From Verrucomicrobium sp. BvORR034 (lineage in GTDB: Bacteria; Verrucomicrobiota; Verrucomicrobiia; Verrucomicrobiales; Verrucomicrobiaceae): a stretch of 64,000 nt of DNA. This document shows positions 16,576-26,525 of the stretch, piece after piece. Every line of letters starts with the position of its first letter. The first letter of the stretch is position 1. The stretch covers positions 1 through 64,000 of the forward strand of contig NZ_BATQ01000016.1 in assembly GCF_000739635.1 (NCBI RefSeq), given 5' to 3'. Both the position numbers and the translations under genes were made by a program. The notes below the pieces were generated by a model. The model made no database searches and had not been told where the DNA came from. It saw nothing but the letters and a program-made list of their open reading frames with translations.

Positions 16576-19376
16576 GCAGCCCTCCCGCCGCCTTTGCCTT
16601 TCTGCCGTGGCTCCGCCGCGGTATGGCCACCAGCATTGACCGTGTGGATGGCACGGGAGCGGCGGCGGCGTGGGCCACCTCCCGGGTGGTGGTGAACCTG
16701 AACAACCAGAGCCTGAGCGCCACGGTGCCGCTCCAGCTGGCTGGTCCCGGTGAGGTGACCGGACTGGACCCCAGAGCGGTGATCCGCGTCTGGCCGCGTC
16801 CCGGGGTGCAGGATGCAGAGCCCAATTTTTTCCCGCTGGTGGAGTTTGACCAAGCGGATCTGCCGTGGCGGTTCAGTCCGGCCAGGGCGACCGGGGGCGA
16901 CCGGCTCCGCCCCTGGATCAGCCTGATCGTCCTGCGGGATGATGAGATCGCCTCCTTGACCCCGGCCTCGGCGGAAGGCCAGCTCCCGGTGGTGACGGTG
17001 AAGGAGGCGGACTCCCTGCCGCTGCTGGAGCAGTCCTGGGCCTGGGCGCATGCCCAGGTCAGCGGAGCCCGGACAGTGACGGCGAACGAACTCGGAGCCC
17101 TGCTCAAATCGGCGCCGCAGCGAGTTATTTCAAGGATCCTGGTGCCGCGGCGGCTTGATCCCCGGGTGGCGTATACCGCCTTTCTCGTGCCGTCGTTTGA
17201 GCGTGGACGTCTGGCGGGCGTACGGGAGACCGTGCCCGACACGCTGGATGGCACCGCGCCTGCCTGGACGGCGGGGCAGACCGGCGTGCGTCTGCCCGTG
17301 TACTACCGGTGGCGGTTCCAGACGGGGGCAAGCGGGGACTTTGAGGCGCTGGTGCGCCAGCTGCAGGCCCGGGTGCTGCCGCCGACGGTCGGCATTCGGG
17401 CGATGGACGTGAGTGCTCCCGGTTTGGGGTTGCCCGCCGCGCATGATGGTCCCCTGGGACTGGAGGGGGCTCTGCGGGCACCCAGCGTGGTGCGTACCGT
17501 CTGGACTGGAGCAAATCGCGAGGCGTTCCAGACATCATTGACCCGTCTGTTGAACCGGCCGGAAGAGCTGCTTGCGACCACTGGCGGAAGCCGGGCGATT
17601 GCGCCACCGCTTTACGGCCGCTGGCACATCGCGCGCTCGACGCTGGTGCCGGTGGTGCCGGTGGTGCCTCCTGATCCCACACCCTGGTTTCAGGAGCTAA
17701 ACTTGGATCCCCGGCATCGCGTGGCGGCGGGGCTGGGCACGCTGACCATCCAGGACCAGCAACAGCAGCTCATGGCCTCCGCCTGGCAGCAGTTGGACAA
17801 GATCCGCGCCATCAATGACCAGCTCCGTTTTGCCCAGCTCGCGCGGGAGACCGCAGTCCGCATTCACGTGCGGCATGTCGCCACGGCGGGAGATGATGCA
17901 TTGCTGCAACTGACCGCCCCGGTGCATGCACGGGTGCGCCAGGGGGAGGGCACGGTGTACCGGGCAGTGACCGGCAGCCCGGTGGGGGTGGGTGTTTTGC
18001 AGGGGCAGTTTCGGCGGCTCTCACGTCCCTTTGGTCCGGTGTCGCGCAAGGTGTCCCGCGCTCCGAGGCGCGGCTCTGGAGAGGTGCTGGTGCGGATGAA
18101 TGTGGGCAAGCTGTCCGCGGCGTCGCCGCCTCCCTTGCCAGCGTCCATGGCCACGCCTAGTCGTATTGGGGACAATGTGCCCGACTGGGGAAACACGGAA
18201 TGGAACCGCCGGTTGCTGCGGGTGCGCCCGCTGCCGCAGCAGAATGCCTTTCGTACCGCCGCGATGGAGTTGTTCGGCGAGCTGGCAGCGCGCCCTGCGG
18301 AGGCACCGGAGGTTCGTGCCGTCAACCTTGCCCAGGCGCGCAGCGTGCTGGTGAGGGACCTCGATCCCCGGATCACCGTGGTGGAAGGGGTGCGCAAACG
18401 GCTGCGCCTGCATCCCGGGCTGAAATGGCAGCCCAAGGATCCGCTGGAGCCCATCATGGCGGCGCCGGAGTTTCCTCAACCCATGTCGCAGGCTCTGGCC
18501 GCCCTCTCACAGGACTGGCTGTTGCCGGGGCTGGACAAGGTGCTCCCCAACACGGTCTCCCTGCTGGAGACCAACCAGGCGTTCATCGAAGCCTTCATGG
18601 TGGGCTTGAACCACGAGTTTGCCCGGGAGTTGCTCTGGAATGAATACCCGACCGATCAACGTGGTTCATGCTTCCGTCAGTTCTGGAACGTGGCGGGGCG
18701 GATCGAGGCCTCCGGGGCGACACCCGATCCGGACACGCTGAAGGACATTCATCCCATCCACGGGTGGCCCAAGAACGGTCCGCTGGGTGGGAACAGCCCC
18801 CGCCCCGCGCGCGCGGCCTCTCCGCTTGTGCTTCTGGTGCGCGGGGATCTGCTGCGACGTTATCCCAATGCGGTGGTCTATGCCGTGAAAGCCCAGGCGG
18901 GCACGGACGGACGGCGCAATTTGGGAACTGAGGAGCGACATCCCATCTTCACCGGGCGGCTGGATCCAGATGTGTCGTTCTTTGGGTTCGAGTTGAAACT
19001 CGAAGAGGCGCGTGGCGACGACGGGGACCAGGGATGGTTCTTCGTCCTCCAGGAGCAGCCCTCGGAGCCGCGCTTCGGGCTGGATGTGGCCGGGACCTCC
19101 TTCGGTGGGCCAGTTGGCGCCTGGCGGGATCTGAGCTGGGGTCATCTGGCTGCGGATGAGACGGCCCTGGCCGGGATCGCCCACGTGAATCTCGATGCCC
19201 AGCTTCCGGACACGAGGTCCGTGGCACCGGTGTCGGGTGACCCTGCGGTGGTCTGGCATGGCAACGGAGGGCTGGGGGCGGCGGGCACCAAGGCCTCCGA
19301 TCTGGCCTTCATCACCCTGCAACGGCCCGTGCGGGTGGCCATTCACGGTTCTCAGATGCTTCCCCCTGACGCATGA
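16572..19376 (+). CDS. Giant uncharacterised protein, 934 aa
   Basis: I do not recognise a named domain. The protein opens AFAFLPWLRRGMATSIDRVD, continues with a Trp- and Pro-rich beta-type region (residues about 50-130), a helical middle, and a C-terminal part with LLLRTNHEFARELLWNEYPT-like content (actual segment NHEFARELLWNEYPTDQRGS near residue 680) and RGDLLRRYPNAVVYA. It has no signal peptide, membrane segment or evident catalytic motif. It is coupled to the DUF6603-type gene by an ATGA overlap and is followed after 31 bp by the next giant gene. Its size and coupling suggest a subunit of a large complex; this is inference. Confidence 0.8.
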   Translation: MSSPPAAFAFLPWLRRGMATSIDRVDGTGAAAAWATSRVVVNLNNQSLSATVPLQLAGPGEVTGLDPRAVIRVWPRPGVQDAEPNFFPLVEFDQADLPWRFSPARATGGDRLRPWISLIVLRDDEIASLTPASAEGQLPVVTVKEADSLPLLEQSWAWAHAQVSGARTVTANELGALLKSAPQRVISRILVPRRLDPRVAYTAFLVPSFERGRLAGVRETVPDTLDGTAPAWTAGQTGVRLPVYYRWRFQTGASGDFEALVRQLQARVLPPTVGIRAMDVSAPGLGLPAAHDGPLGLEGALRAPSVVRTVWTGANREAFQTSLTRLLNRPEELLATTGGSRAIAPPLYGRWHIARSTLVPVVPVVPPDPTPWFQELNLDPRHRVAAGLGTLTIQDQQQQLMASAWQQLDKIRAINDQLRFAQLARETAVRIHVRHVATAGDDALLQLTAPVHARVRQGEGTVYRAVTGSPVGVGVLQGQFRRLSRPFGPVSRKVSRAPRRGSGEVLVRMNVGKLSAASPPPLPASMATPSRIGDNVPDWGNTEWNRRLLRVRPLPQQNAFRTAAMELFGELAARPAEAPEVRAVNLAQARSVLVRDLDPRITVVEGVRKRLRLHPGLKWQPKDPLEPIMAAPEFPQPMSQALAALSQDWLLPGLDKVLPNTVSLLETNQAFIEAFMVGLNHEFARELLWNEYPTDQRGSCFRQFWNVAGRIEASGATPDPDTLKDIHPIHGWPKNGPLGGNSPRPARAASPLVLLVRGDLLRRYPNAVVYAVKAQAGTDGRRNLGTEERHPIFTGRLDPDVSFFGFELKLEEARGDDGDQGWFFVLQEQPSEPRFGLDVAGTSFGGPVGAWRDLSWGHLAADETALAGIAHVNLDAQLPDTRSVAPVSGDPAVVWHGNGGLGAAGTKASDLAFITLQRPVRVAIHGSQMLPPDA

Positions 19377-19407
19377 CCTTGTTTCCTAAAACTTCTTCCC
19401 TCATTGC

Positions 19408-22400
19408 ATGAGCGGTTCCCCATCGGCATCCCATTCCCTGGCTCAGGCGCGTCTCGCCCTGGCGGAGGCCCGTCGCCAGACCGCCAGAATGCGGAATGAA
19501 ATTGCGGCAGCGGGGGCGAAGCTGAAGGAACTGGAGCGCGCCCTGCCCGCCCAAGATCCACGGGTGGTGGATGCGCGACGCACCCATCAGGAGCGGCTGG
19601 ATCGGCTGCGAGCTGCGAAGGAACGGGAACGTGCGGCCCAGGCTGCCGCCGACCGCGGAGTGGCGGGCATGCTGACCGACAGCGTGGCGGCGGATGTGGC
19701 CCGGCTCTCTGCGGAGTATCCCGTGGTGCTGCTGCCGGTGAGACTGGAAACGCGCTTTGGCTTCGATGTGGCGGGAGCCCCGGTGCTGAGAGTGCGCATC
19801 TTCCCAGATGAGATCATGGCCGACACCCATGAGCCACCCCTCACCGCGAAAGAGCGCGAGGCGGGCCTGGCCTACTGGCGTGCTGGTTGGGATCAAGGAA
19901 ATGAGCAGGACGCCTGGCGGCTGCTCGTGGCGCAGTACCCGGCACCGCGCGCGGCGTGGATCGTGCGAGCGCTGACTCCGTCGAACGTGGCCTCGCGCCC
20001 CTCCGGGGAGCCGCAGTTTCCTCAGACCGAAGAGCGCCCGCAGAGCTGGACCCGGCCCGCTGAGGCCCGGGTGCTGCCGGACCGCTGGCTGGTCACCATC
20101 TTCCGCAGTCGTCGTGCCACCCATCGCGCCACCAGCCTGCCGGTGAAGGAGCCGCTGGCCCTCACCCTGAGTCCGGTGGTGGAGGAAGGGGACGCCTCCA
20201 TGGCCACCCTGACCGATGGACTGCAGATCGACGACGAGATCGCGTGGACGGTGGACTACGACCGCGCGGTGGAGGCGGGTATGGCCGTGACGATGCCGCT
20301 CAACGCCCAGGATCTCACCCGGGGCATTGAGAGGCTCATCGTGGTGGGCTTCAAGGCCTCCCTCACCCCGGAGGAGGCGGCGAAGCGGCTGGAAGAGCTG
20401 CTGGAGAATCACCACTACGCCCGGGGGCTGGCCTTTGTGCCGCAGGGAACGCCGACGAACAACTCCAGTGACGCCGCTTCCGGATATCCGGCAATGGATC
20501 CCGATGGCTCGTTGAGCTTCGAGACTGAGCGCGGCGCTCCTCTGATGGGGCCGGAGAGCAACGGCACGCTCTTTGCGCGGGCGCTGGGGGTGCAGGAGGA
20601 GACGGCTGCGCATCTGGCTGGCGCGGGTGATACGGAACAGCCGCGGGCCCGGGCCATGAATGAGGCGTTGTGGCCGGCAACATGGAATTATTTCCTTGAT
20701 CAACTCATGGATCCCGTCGTGGCGGATGAAGGCGTGCGGCGGGCCAAGGGGCACTTCGCAGCCCACGTGAGGGGGAGAGGCCCGCTTCCAGCCTTTCGTA
20801 CAGGAGCCACGCCATATGGGCTTTTGCCCGTGAGTTCCTTAAACCGTTGGGTGCCCGGTCAGGCGGACCCGGTGGTGGAAACGCACCTCGCTCCGCTGCT
20901 GCGAAACCTGCGCGGCATCTGGCAGGAGCAGGTGCCACGCGTGCCGCGTGTGGGGGCGACGGGAGATCCGGATGAAGATCTGCTGGCGGTGCTGGGCATG
21001 GAGGCCAGCACGCGGGAGGCGCGCCTGAGGCGGGTGCTGGGGCCGCAGTTCCAGCTGCAACTCTTCGCCACGCTCAACATCAATGCGGGGAACTGGCAGA
21101 CGCGGCTGGCCTCCCTGGCGCAGAGTGTGATGAGCCAGATCGGACATCCGGAGTGGAATCCCCGGCTGGCGCGGATGAGCTTCTCCGACAGCGCGCATCT
21201 GGTGGGCAGTCACTTTGTGGCACCCGCGCCGCTCTCGGAGACAGAGGGACTGCCGGGGTTCAACTACATCCAATGGATCCGTACGGCCTCGCTGGCGGAG
21301 CTCCGGCAGGAGCAGTTTCCACAGGGGGAGAGTCGCCCGCCAGCACTGCTTTATCATCTGCTGCGGCATGCGGCGCTCAGCCTGTACGCTGATGCAGGCA
21401 CCCAGATCGCGATCCAGCACAACCTGGCCACGCGGGAGGATCAGAGGGAGGCGGAGCTCCTTGATTTGGGCGGGAATGCGCCTGCGAGGAGGACGGTTTG
21501 GCAACGGCTGGATCTGAAGATTCCCAATGTGACGGGCGACCGGACCCTGGGCGACTTTCTTCTGAAGGACCGCCAGCTGGAGGCGACCAAGGACATTCGC
21601 GTCTTTCATGCCGCGCTGGAGCGGCTGGAGAAAGTGCCGACCGCAGAGCTGGACCGGCTTTTCACCGAAACCCTGGACACCTGCTCTCACCGGCTGGATG
21701 CGTGGATCACCTCGCTGGCCTCCAAACGGCTCGAGGAAATACGCGAACGCCATCCGCAGGGCAGCCATCTGGCTGCGTTTGGCTGGGTGGAGAACCTGCG
21801 GCCTGACGGGGCGCGGCCCGGGGTGGAGCCGGTGGATCTGGGCGGATTTATTCATGCGCCCTCTTCCGCGCATGCGGCCACGGCGGCGATCTTGCGCAAT
21901 GCGCACCTCACCCGTGCGGGCGACGACGCGGCCCGGTATGCGGTGGATCTTTCCTCATCACGCGCGCGTGAAGCCTCCACCCTGCTGGAGGCGGTGAGGC
22001 AGGGCCAGCCGCTGGGAGCGGTGCTGGGCTACCGCTTTGAACGGGGTCTGCATGAGGGGCATCGTCCCTTGCGGCTCGACAAGTACATTGACCCCTTCCG
22101 TCGGGTGTATCCCCTGGTGGCGGACAAGGGCGAAACCTCGGGGGAGCCCACTGAGGCTATCGCCGCCCGCAATGTGGTGGACGGCCTGCTGTTGAGGTCC
22201 GCCTGGCAGAAAGGGGAGATCCCCTGGGGGCTGCGCGGACTTCCATCCGGGGGCAATGACAGGGCCGCAGCGGAGGCGGAGCTGCGCAGGCTGGACGAGG
22301 CGGTGGATGCGGTGGCGGACCTGCTCACGGCGGAGTCGGTGTTCCAGATCGTTCGAGGAAACAGCGGAAGGGCGGGCGGGGTGCTGGACAGCCTGGCGCA

Positions 22401-23859
22401 GGGGCTGCGGCCTCCGGATCCAGAGGTGGCCGTGCAGCCCCGCACTGGCACGAGCCTGACGCACCGCGTGGCCGTGGTGCTGGGCGGGGAACCGGTCACT
22501 GCGGCGGACTGGGCGGCGGTAGCACTGACGCCACGTGCGGTGGTGGAGCCGTATCTGGACGCCTGGGCGGGGACGCTGCTGGGGCATCCTGCACAGGTGC
22601 AGTGCCGCGTGCAGTTCGTTGATGCATCGAACCAGTCCGCGGAGCGGGTGGTGACGCTGGAGGAGCTGGGGCTGCGGCCCCTGGATGTGCTGGCACTCGC
22701 GGGTGGTGCGACGCCGGGTGCGGGGGTGGACCGTCATGTGGCTGCCGTGCTCCCGGCCGGGAGCACGCAGGTGGAGATTTTCTATGCGGCGGCTCCCGAC
22801 TGGGATCTGGCGGTGGTGCAGACCTTCCCTGATCTTCTGGAAGTGGCAAAGGCCTTGAACGCCCTGCTCACGCAAGGTCGTCCGCTGGAACCCGAGGATC
22901 TCGTGCCTCCGGAGAATGCGCAGGCGGCGGATGCGGCGGACCGGCTGGAGGCAGAGGCCATCCAGCGGGCAGGTCAGGCCACGACCGCACTGGATCAGGC
23001 GGTGGCGCAGTTGCAGGCAGGCCCGGTTTCTGAAGCGGTTGCGGCGCGGGTTGGTTTCTTGTTCGGCGTGCCGGAGACCTCAGCGACGGGCGGGACCGAG
23101 GCCCTGCTGGCGGAGCTGCTGCGACGCCAGGAGGCGGCGACCACGGCCGCTACGCCGAGGGACAAGGTGCGGGCGGTCTTTGGCCGTGATTTCCTCTTCC
23201 TGCCGCGTTTCAAAGGCGTGAATGCTGCGGAGATGGATCTGGCACTGGCTCACGGCCCGGCGCTGGTGGGGCAGCCGCAGGTGGTGACGCGCTGGGTGCA
23301 GCAGGTGTCGCGGGTGCGGGCCCCGCTGGCCGCGTGGCGGCAGCTTTCACTTTTGACCACCGCGCTGGGACGTCCGGCCGGTTCGTGGAATGTAGCCCAG
23401 CTTCCTCATGCGCCCACGGGCAAGTGGGTGGGGCTGCCCTTTGCCAGCGAGGAGGAGCGACCCGAGTCCGGCCGCCTCTCCCTGGTGCTGAACCGGGCGG
23501 CGGCTCATGCGGCCACGGAGGCCTGGGTGGGGCTGATCCTGGATGAATGGAGCGAACTCATCCCCGCCCGCAAGGAGGACACCTCGATCACCTTCCACTA
23601 CGATGATCCCGGCGCGGAGGCTCCGCAGGCGGTGCTCATCGCCGTGCCGCCGGTGGAAACGCCGCAGTGGGATCTGGACACCCTGCATGACATCCTGCAC
23701 GACACGCTGGACCTGGCGAAGCTCCGCGCGGTGGACGGCGACCTGCTGCCACTGGGCCAGCTCCTGCCCGCCATCTATATGACCGCGAACACACGTCGGG
23801 AGGCGGTGACCCTGGATCTGGGGGCCATCCTCCAGCATGCCCCAGAGGCCGCCCTCTAA
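19408..23859 (+). CDS. Giant uncharacterised protein with N-terminal coiled coil, 1483 aa
   Basis: No named domain is recognised. Residues about 5-85 are strongly helical and charged, with heptad-like Leu and Ala spacing, so probably a coiled coil. The body holds segments that look family-specific, such as RLETRFGFDVAG near residue 112, VRGRGPLPAFRTGATPYGLL near residue 455, and GYRFERGLHEGHRPLRLDKY near residue 875. It ends in a region with FLFLPRFKG and DEWSELIPARKEDTSITFHY. There is no signal peptide, membrane helix or catalytic signature. The gene lies 31 bp after the 934-aa gene and 18 bp before the 569-aa gene, so it is in the same operon. Confidence 0.8.
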   Translation: MSGSPSASHSLAQARLALAEARRQTARMRNEIAAAGAKLKELERALPAQDPRVVDARRTHQERLDRLRAAKERERAAQAAADRGVAGMLTDSVAADVARLSAEYPVVLLPVRLETRFGFDVAGAPVLRVRIFPDEIMADTHEPPLTAKEREAGLAYWRAGWDQGNEQDAWRLLVAQYPAPRAAWIVRALTPSNVASRPSGEPQFPQTEERPQSWTRPAEARVLPDRWLVTIFRSRRATHRATSLPVKEPLALTLSPVVEEGDASMATLTDGLQIDDEIAWTVDYDRAVEAGMAVTMPLNAQDLTRGIERLIVVGFKASLTPEEAAKRLEELLENHHYARGLAFVPQGTPTNNSSDAASGYPAMDPDGSLSFETERGAPLMGPESNGTLFARALGVQEETAAHLAGAGDTEQPRARAMNEALWPATWNYFLDQLMDPVVADEGVRRAKGHFAAHVRGRGPLPAFRTGATPYGLLPVSSLNRWVPGQADPVVETHLAPLLRNLRGIWQEQVPRVPRVGATGDPDEDLLAVLGMEASTREARLRRVLGPQFQLQLFATLNINAGNWQTRLASLAQSVMSQIGHPEWNPRLARMSFSDSAHLVGSHFVAPAPLSETEGLPGFNYIQWIRTASLAELRQEQFPQGESRPPALLYHLLRHAALSLYADAGTQIAIQHNLATREDQREAELLDLGGNAPARRTVWQRLDLKIPNVTGDRTLGDFLLKDRQLEATKDIRVFHAALERLEKVPTAELDRLFTETLDTCSHRLDAWITSLASKRLEEIRERHPQGSHLAAFGWVENLRPDGARPGVEPVDLGGFIHAPSSAHAATAAILRNAHLTRAGDDAARYAVDLSSSRAREASTLLEAVRQGQPLGAVLGYRFERGLHEGHRPLRLDKYIDPFRRVYPLVADKGETSGEPTEAIAARNVVDGLLLRSAWQKGEIPWGLRGLPSGGNDRAAAEAELRRLDEAVDAVADLLTAESVFQIVRGNSGRAGGVLDSLAQGLRPPDPEVAVQPRTGTSLTHRVAVVLGGEPVTAADWAAVALTPRAVVEPYLDAWAGTLLGHPAQVQCRVQFVDASNQSAERVVTLEELGLRPLDVLALAGGATPGAGVDRHVAAVLPAGSTQVEIFYAAAPDWDLAVVQTFPDLLEVAKALNALLTQGRPLEPEDLVPPENAQAADAADRLEAEAIQRAGQATTALDQAVAQLQAGPVSEAVAARVGFLFGVPETSATGGTEALLAELLRRQEAATTAATPRDKVRAVFGRDFLFLPRFKGVNAAEMDLALAHGPALVGQPQVVTRWVQQVSRVRAPLAAWRQLSLLTTALGRPAGSWNVAQLPHAPTGKWVGLPFASEEERPESGRLSLVLNRAAAHAATEAWVGLILDEWSELIPARKEDTSITFHYDDPGAEAPQAVLIAVPPVETPQWDLDTLHDILHDTLDLAKLRAVDGDLLPLGQLLPAIYMTANTRREAVTLDLGAILQHAPEAAL

Positions 23860-23877
23860 GCCACCCTTTGTTTCCTC

Positions 23878-25587
23878 ATGCCCTCCATCACCTACTGGAA
23901 CCGCCTCGAAGTCCGGCCGCGCTCTGCCAACTTCGCCTCCGCGCTCTCCGCCCGGATCCGTGATCCTCTCTGGATGCTGACCCGGCAGTGGCAGTTTGGC
24001 GAGTTCAAGGGGGAGGACGCAGCGGCCCCTGCCTATGTGCAGGTGGCCACCACGCAGAGCCGGCTGACGGGTTGGGTGCAGGGGGATGGCACCGTGGTTC
24101 CCCTCCAGGACGGGGACTTGATAGAGCCGATGGTGCAGGCGGAGCCGTTGACGCCGGACTACGCCTCCCGGGTGGAGGTGGGGCAGCTCTTTGAGCAGCT
24201 CCTCACTGAGGCGGGCGTGCCGGAGTTGATCCTCGACTTCCGCCTCGCCTATCCCCTGGCGGCACCCGATGCGGCTGAAGTTTCCGGGAACCCTGATCAC
24301 GACACCCTGAGGTTCCGCCAGGTGATGGCGGGCCGGGCGCTGGATGGCATTTCCTTAAACCGGGCTGCGACGGATGTTGCCCCGGGCCTGCCCGCCGCGC
24401 CGGTGGTGGAGCAGGGCAAGCAGAATGCGGTGAGAGGGGCGCTGGACCGTCTGGCCGCGTGGGTGCAGGAGGTATGGGGGGCATTTGGCACCGCAGACGC
24501 CAGCATCTGGAATCCGGGGCGTCTGGAGTATGGGGTGACGGTGGTGGGAGGAGGACTCTCAGGGGAGAGCCTTGCCCTCCAGGCCCGCCCGGGCAGCGGT
24601 GGAGATCTGGGATGGCAGTCCCTGGAAGTGTCCGCCAGCGCGGCCCCGGCGGCCACTCCGCCATCCCCGGTGGAGACGCGCAGCATGAGCGTCATCCCGG
24701 GGCGGGTGCAGTTTCGCGGCATGCCCAACCACCGCTGGTGGGATTTTGAGAACGGGCAGATCGACTTTGGCGGCATCACCCCGGACAAGCGCGACCTCAC
24801 CAAGCTGCTGGTGATGGACTTCATGCTCGTTCAAGGAAACGACTGGTTTCTGATCCCGCTGGAGCAGGAGACCGGGACTCTCACACGGGTGGACTCGCTG
24901 GTCGTGCATGACGTCTTCGGCGGGGTCACGCGCATTGAGCAGGCGGACGCCGCCCCCGGTCCGGCGGGCCAGAGGTGGACGATGTTTTCCACCACCGCGC
25001 CGGCGGCGGCTCAGGGGCTGGCGGGCTTCTTTGTGCTGCCTCCCAATGTGGGGCCTGCGGTGCAGCAGGGGCTGGTGCTGGAGGAGGTGAGATTCCTCCG
25101 CGATGAAATGGCGAACATGGCGTGGGCGGTGGAGCATACGGCGGAGAATGGCCTGGGACGTGCGTGGCCAGGACATGAGCGGGATCTGGCCATCGGCAAC
25201 CCGGCTATTGAGCCCCCTGTGGAGACACCGCTGCGCTACCAGTTGCAGACGCGGGTGCCGCAAAACTGGCTGCCGTTGATCCCGGTGGCAATTGATCCTC
25301 AGGAAGGGGACATCGCGCTGGAACTGGGTGCCATGCTGACCCAGGGCGAGAACCCGCAACCCATCCGGCCCACGGGGCGCATCTTGCAGCCTTCGTCCAT
25401 CGGCAGTGAGGCCTATCGGATCCGGGAAGAAGAAGTGCCCCGGGAAGGGCTGCAAGTTTCCCGCGTCATGTGTCGCTGCCGTGGCAGCGATGGCTCCACG
25501 CATCTCTGGGTGGCACGGCGCAGGCAGATCGGCCGGGGTGAGGGCTCCAGCGGCCTGCGGTATGATCTGGCGGTGCAGGAGGAGTGA
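23878..25587 (+). CDS. Uncharacterised 569-aa protein, last gene of the giant-protein operon
   Basis: The protein opens with a striking block, SITYWNRLEVRPRSANFASA followed by IRDPLWMLTRQWQFGEFKGE, which I associate with proteins of unknown function found in several phyla. The middle holds NHRWWDFENGQIDFGGI and VMDFMLVQGNDWFLIPLE; the C-terminus is QTRVPQNWLPLIPV and an RVMCRCRGSDGSTHLW segment. There is no signal peptide or membrane helix. It starts 18 bp after the 1483-aa gene with the same leader type (TTTCCTC directly before ATG) and closes the operon. Its role is unknown. Confidence 0.8.
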   Translation: MPSITYWNRLEVRPRSANFASALSARIRDPLWMLTRQWQFGEFKGEDAAAPAYVQVATTQSRLTGWVQGDGTVVPLQDGDLIEPMVQAEPLTPDYASRVEVGQLFEQLLTEAGVPELILDFRLAYPLAAPDAAEVSGNPDHDTLRFRQVMAGRALDGISLNRAATDVAPGLPAAPVVEQGKQNAVRGALDRLAAWVQEVWGAFGTADASIWNPGRLEYGVTVVGGGLSGESLALQARPGSGGDLGWQSLEVSASAAPAATPPSPVETRSMSVIPGRVQFRGMPNHRWWDFENGQIDFGGITPDKRDLTKLLVMDFMLVQGNDWFLIPLEQETGTLTRVDSLVVHDVFGGVTRIEQADAAPGPAGQRWTMFSTTAPAAAQGLAGFFVLPPNVGPAVQQGLVLEEVRFLRDEMANMAWAVEHTAENGLGRAWPGHERDLAIGNPAIEPPVETPLRYQLQTRVPQNWLPLIPVAIDPQEGDIALELGAMLTQGENPQPIRPTGRILQPSSIGSEAYRIREEEVPREGLQVSRVMCRCRGSDGSTHLWVARRRQIGRGEGSSGLRYDLAVQEE

Positions 25588-25613
25588 GGTTTCAGGAGGT
25601 AACGAGAACCTCC

Positions 25614-26441
25614 CTACACCACCTCGACTTCCATCCCCAGGCTCTCAATCTCCCGGCGCGCCGTGGTGGGCAGTCCGTGATCGGTGATCAGAAGTTGTGC
25701 CGCATTGAGCGGAGCCACCCGGACCATCCCTGAGGTCGACCACTTGCTGGAGTCTCCCAGCAGGGTGACGCGCCGGGCGGAGCGGATCATGGCGCGCTTG
25801 ATCTGAGCGATATCGAGGTTCGTGTCCGTCACCCCGTGCTGCAGGTCCATCGCCTGCACACCCAGGAAGAGGTGGTCCACGAGCAGCTCCTTGAGCATCT
25901 CTTCTGTCCTCGAACCCAGCGTGCTTCCTGAATCCCTGCCCACCGTGCCTCCCAGGAGGATGACATTGGCGGCGGTGTGGGCTGTGGCGGCGAGCGCGAC
26001 GTTGAGTGCGTTCGTGACAATGGTGAGCCCCTCCAGCTGAGCGAGGTGGGGGATCATCTCGATGGCGGTGGTGCCAGCGTCCAGGATGAGGGACTGTCCG
26101 GCGTGGATGCGCTTCGCTGCGGCGGCGGCAATGCGGCGCTTCACCTCAATGTGCAGGCCCATGCGGTGGTCCAGATCCGGCAGGGCCGTGACGGTGCGGG
26201 TCATCACCACGGGGAGCGCGCCGCCGCGGTCGCGCACCAGTTTGCCTTCGCGTTCCAGGTGATCCAGATCCGTCCGGATCGTCACCTCGGACACGCCGAA
26301 TCGTTTGGCCAGCTCAGTGACGCGCACTGCGCCCTCTTCGCGCACCAGGGCCGTGATCTGCCCGCGGCGTTGCGCCGTCATCAGCGTGGTGTCTGGCGGG
26401 GGAGTGGAGGCTTTCGCGGTATTTTTGGAAGGGGAGCCCAT
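25614..26441 (-). CDS. DeoR-family transcriptional regulator of the fructose genes
   Basis: This 275-residue regulator has the DeoR N-terminal winged helix-turn-helix (residues about 20-75: RRGQITALVREEGAVRVTEL, then RFGVSEVTIRTDLDHLEREG). The C-terminal sugar-phosphate sensor domain includes ILDAGTTAIEMIPHL and LLGGTVGRDSGSTLG, which are typical. Start 26441 gives the usual family length; the 34 codons upstream cover the operator region. It is divergent from fruA, and the shared gap holds phased TTTCG boxes typical of DeoR-type operators. It probably represses the fru genes and is released by fructose-1-phosphate or a related ester (inference from family). Confidence 0.9.
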   Translation of the reverse strand: MGSPSKNTAKASTPPPDTTLMTAQRRGQITALVREEGAVRVTELAKRFGVSEVTIRTDLDHLEREGKLVRDRGGALPVVMTRTVTALPDLDHRMGLHIEVKRRIAAAAAKRIHAGQSLILDAGTTAIEMIPHLAQLEGLTIVTNALNVALAATAHTAANVILLGGTVGRDSGSTLGSRTEEMLKELLVDHLFLGVQAMDLQHGVTDTNLDIAQIKRAMIRSARRVTLLGDSSKWSTSGMVRVAPLNAAQLLITDHGLPTTARREIESLGMEVEVV

Positions 26442-26525
26442 CACAAGTATTCGAAGGTGTTTACAAGAATCCGCAAGGAAAATCCCCGGGAAGAAGCCGA
26501 ATTGCGCAAATTTAGGCTCGACATT

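Noticed and set aside
19312-20766. A 484-codon minus-strand frame across two giant genes
   Set aside because: It spans the junction of two well-supported coupled genes and has shadow-type composition.
10515-25587. Extracellular contractile injection system or phage tail
   Set aside because: No sheath, tube, spike, baseplate or AAA ATPase gene was recognised; large size alone is not evidence.
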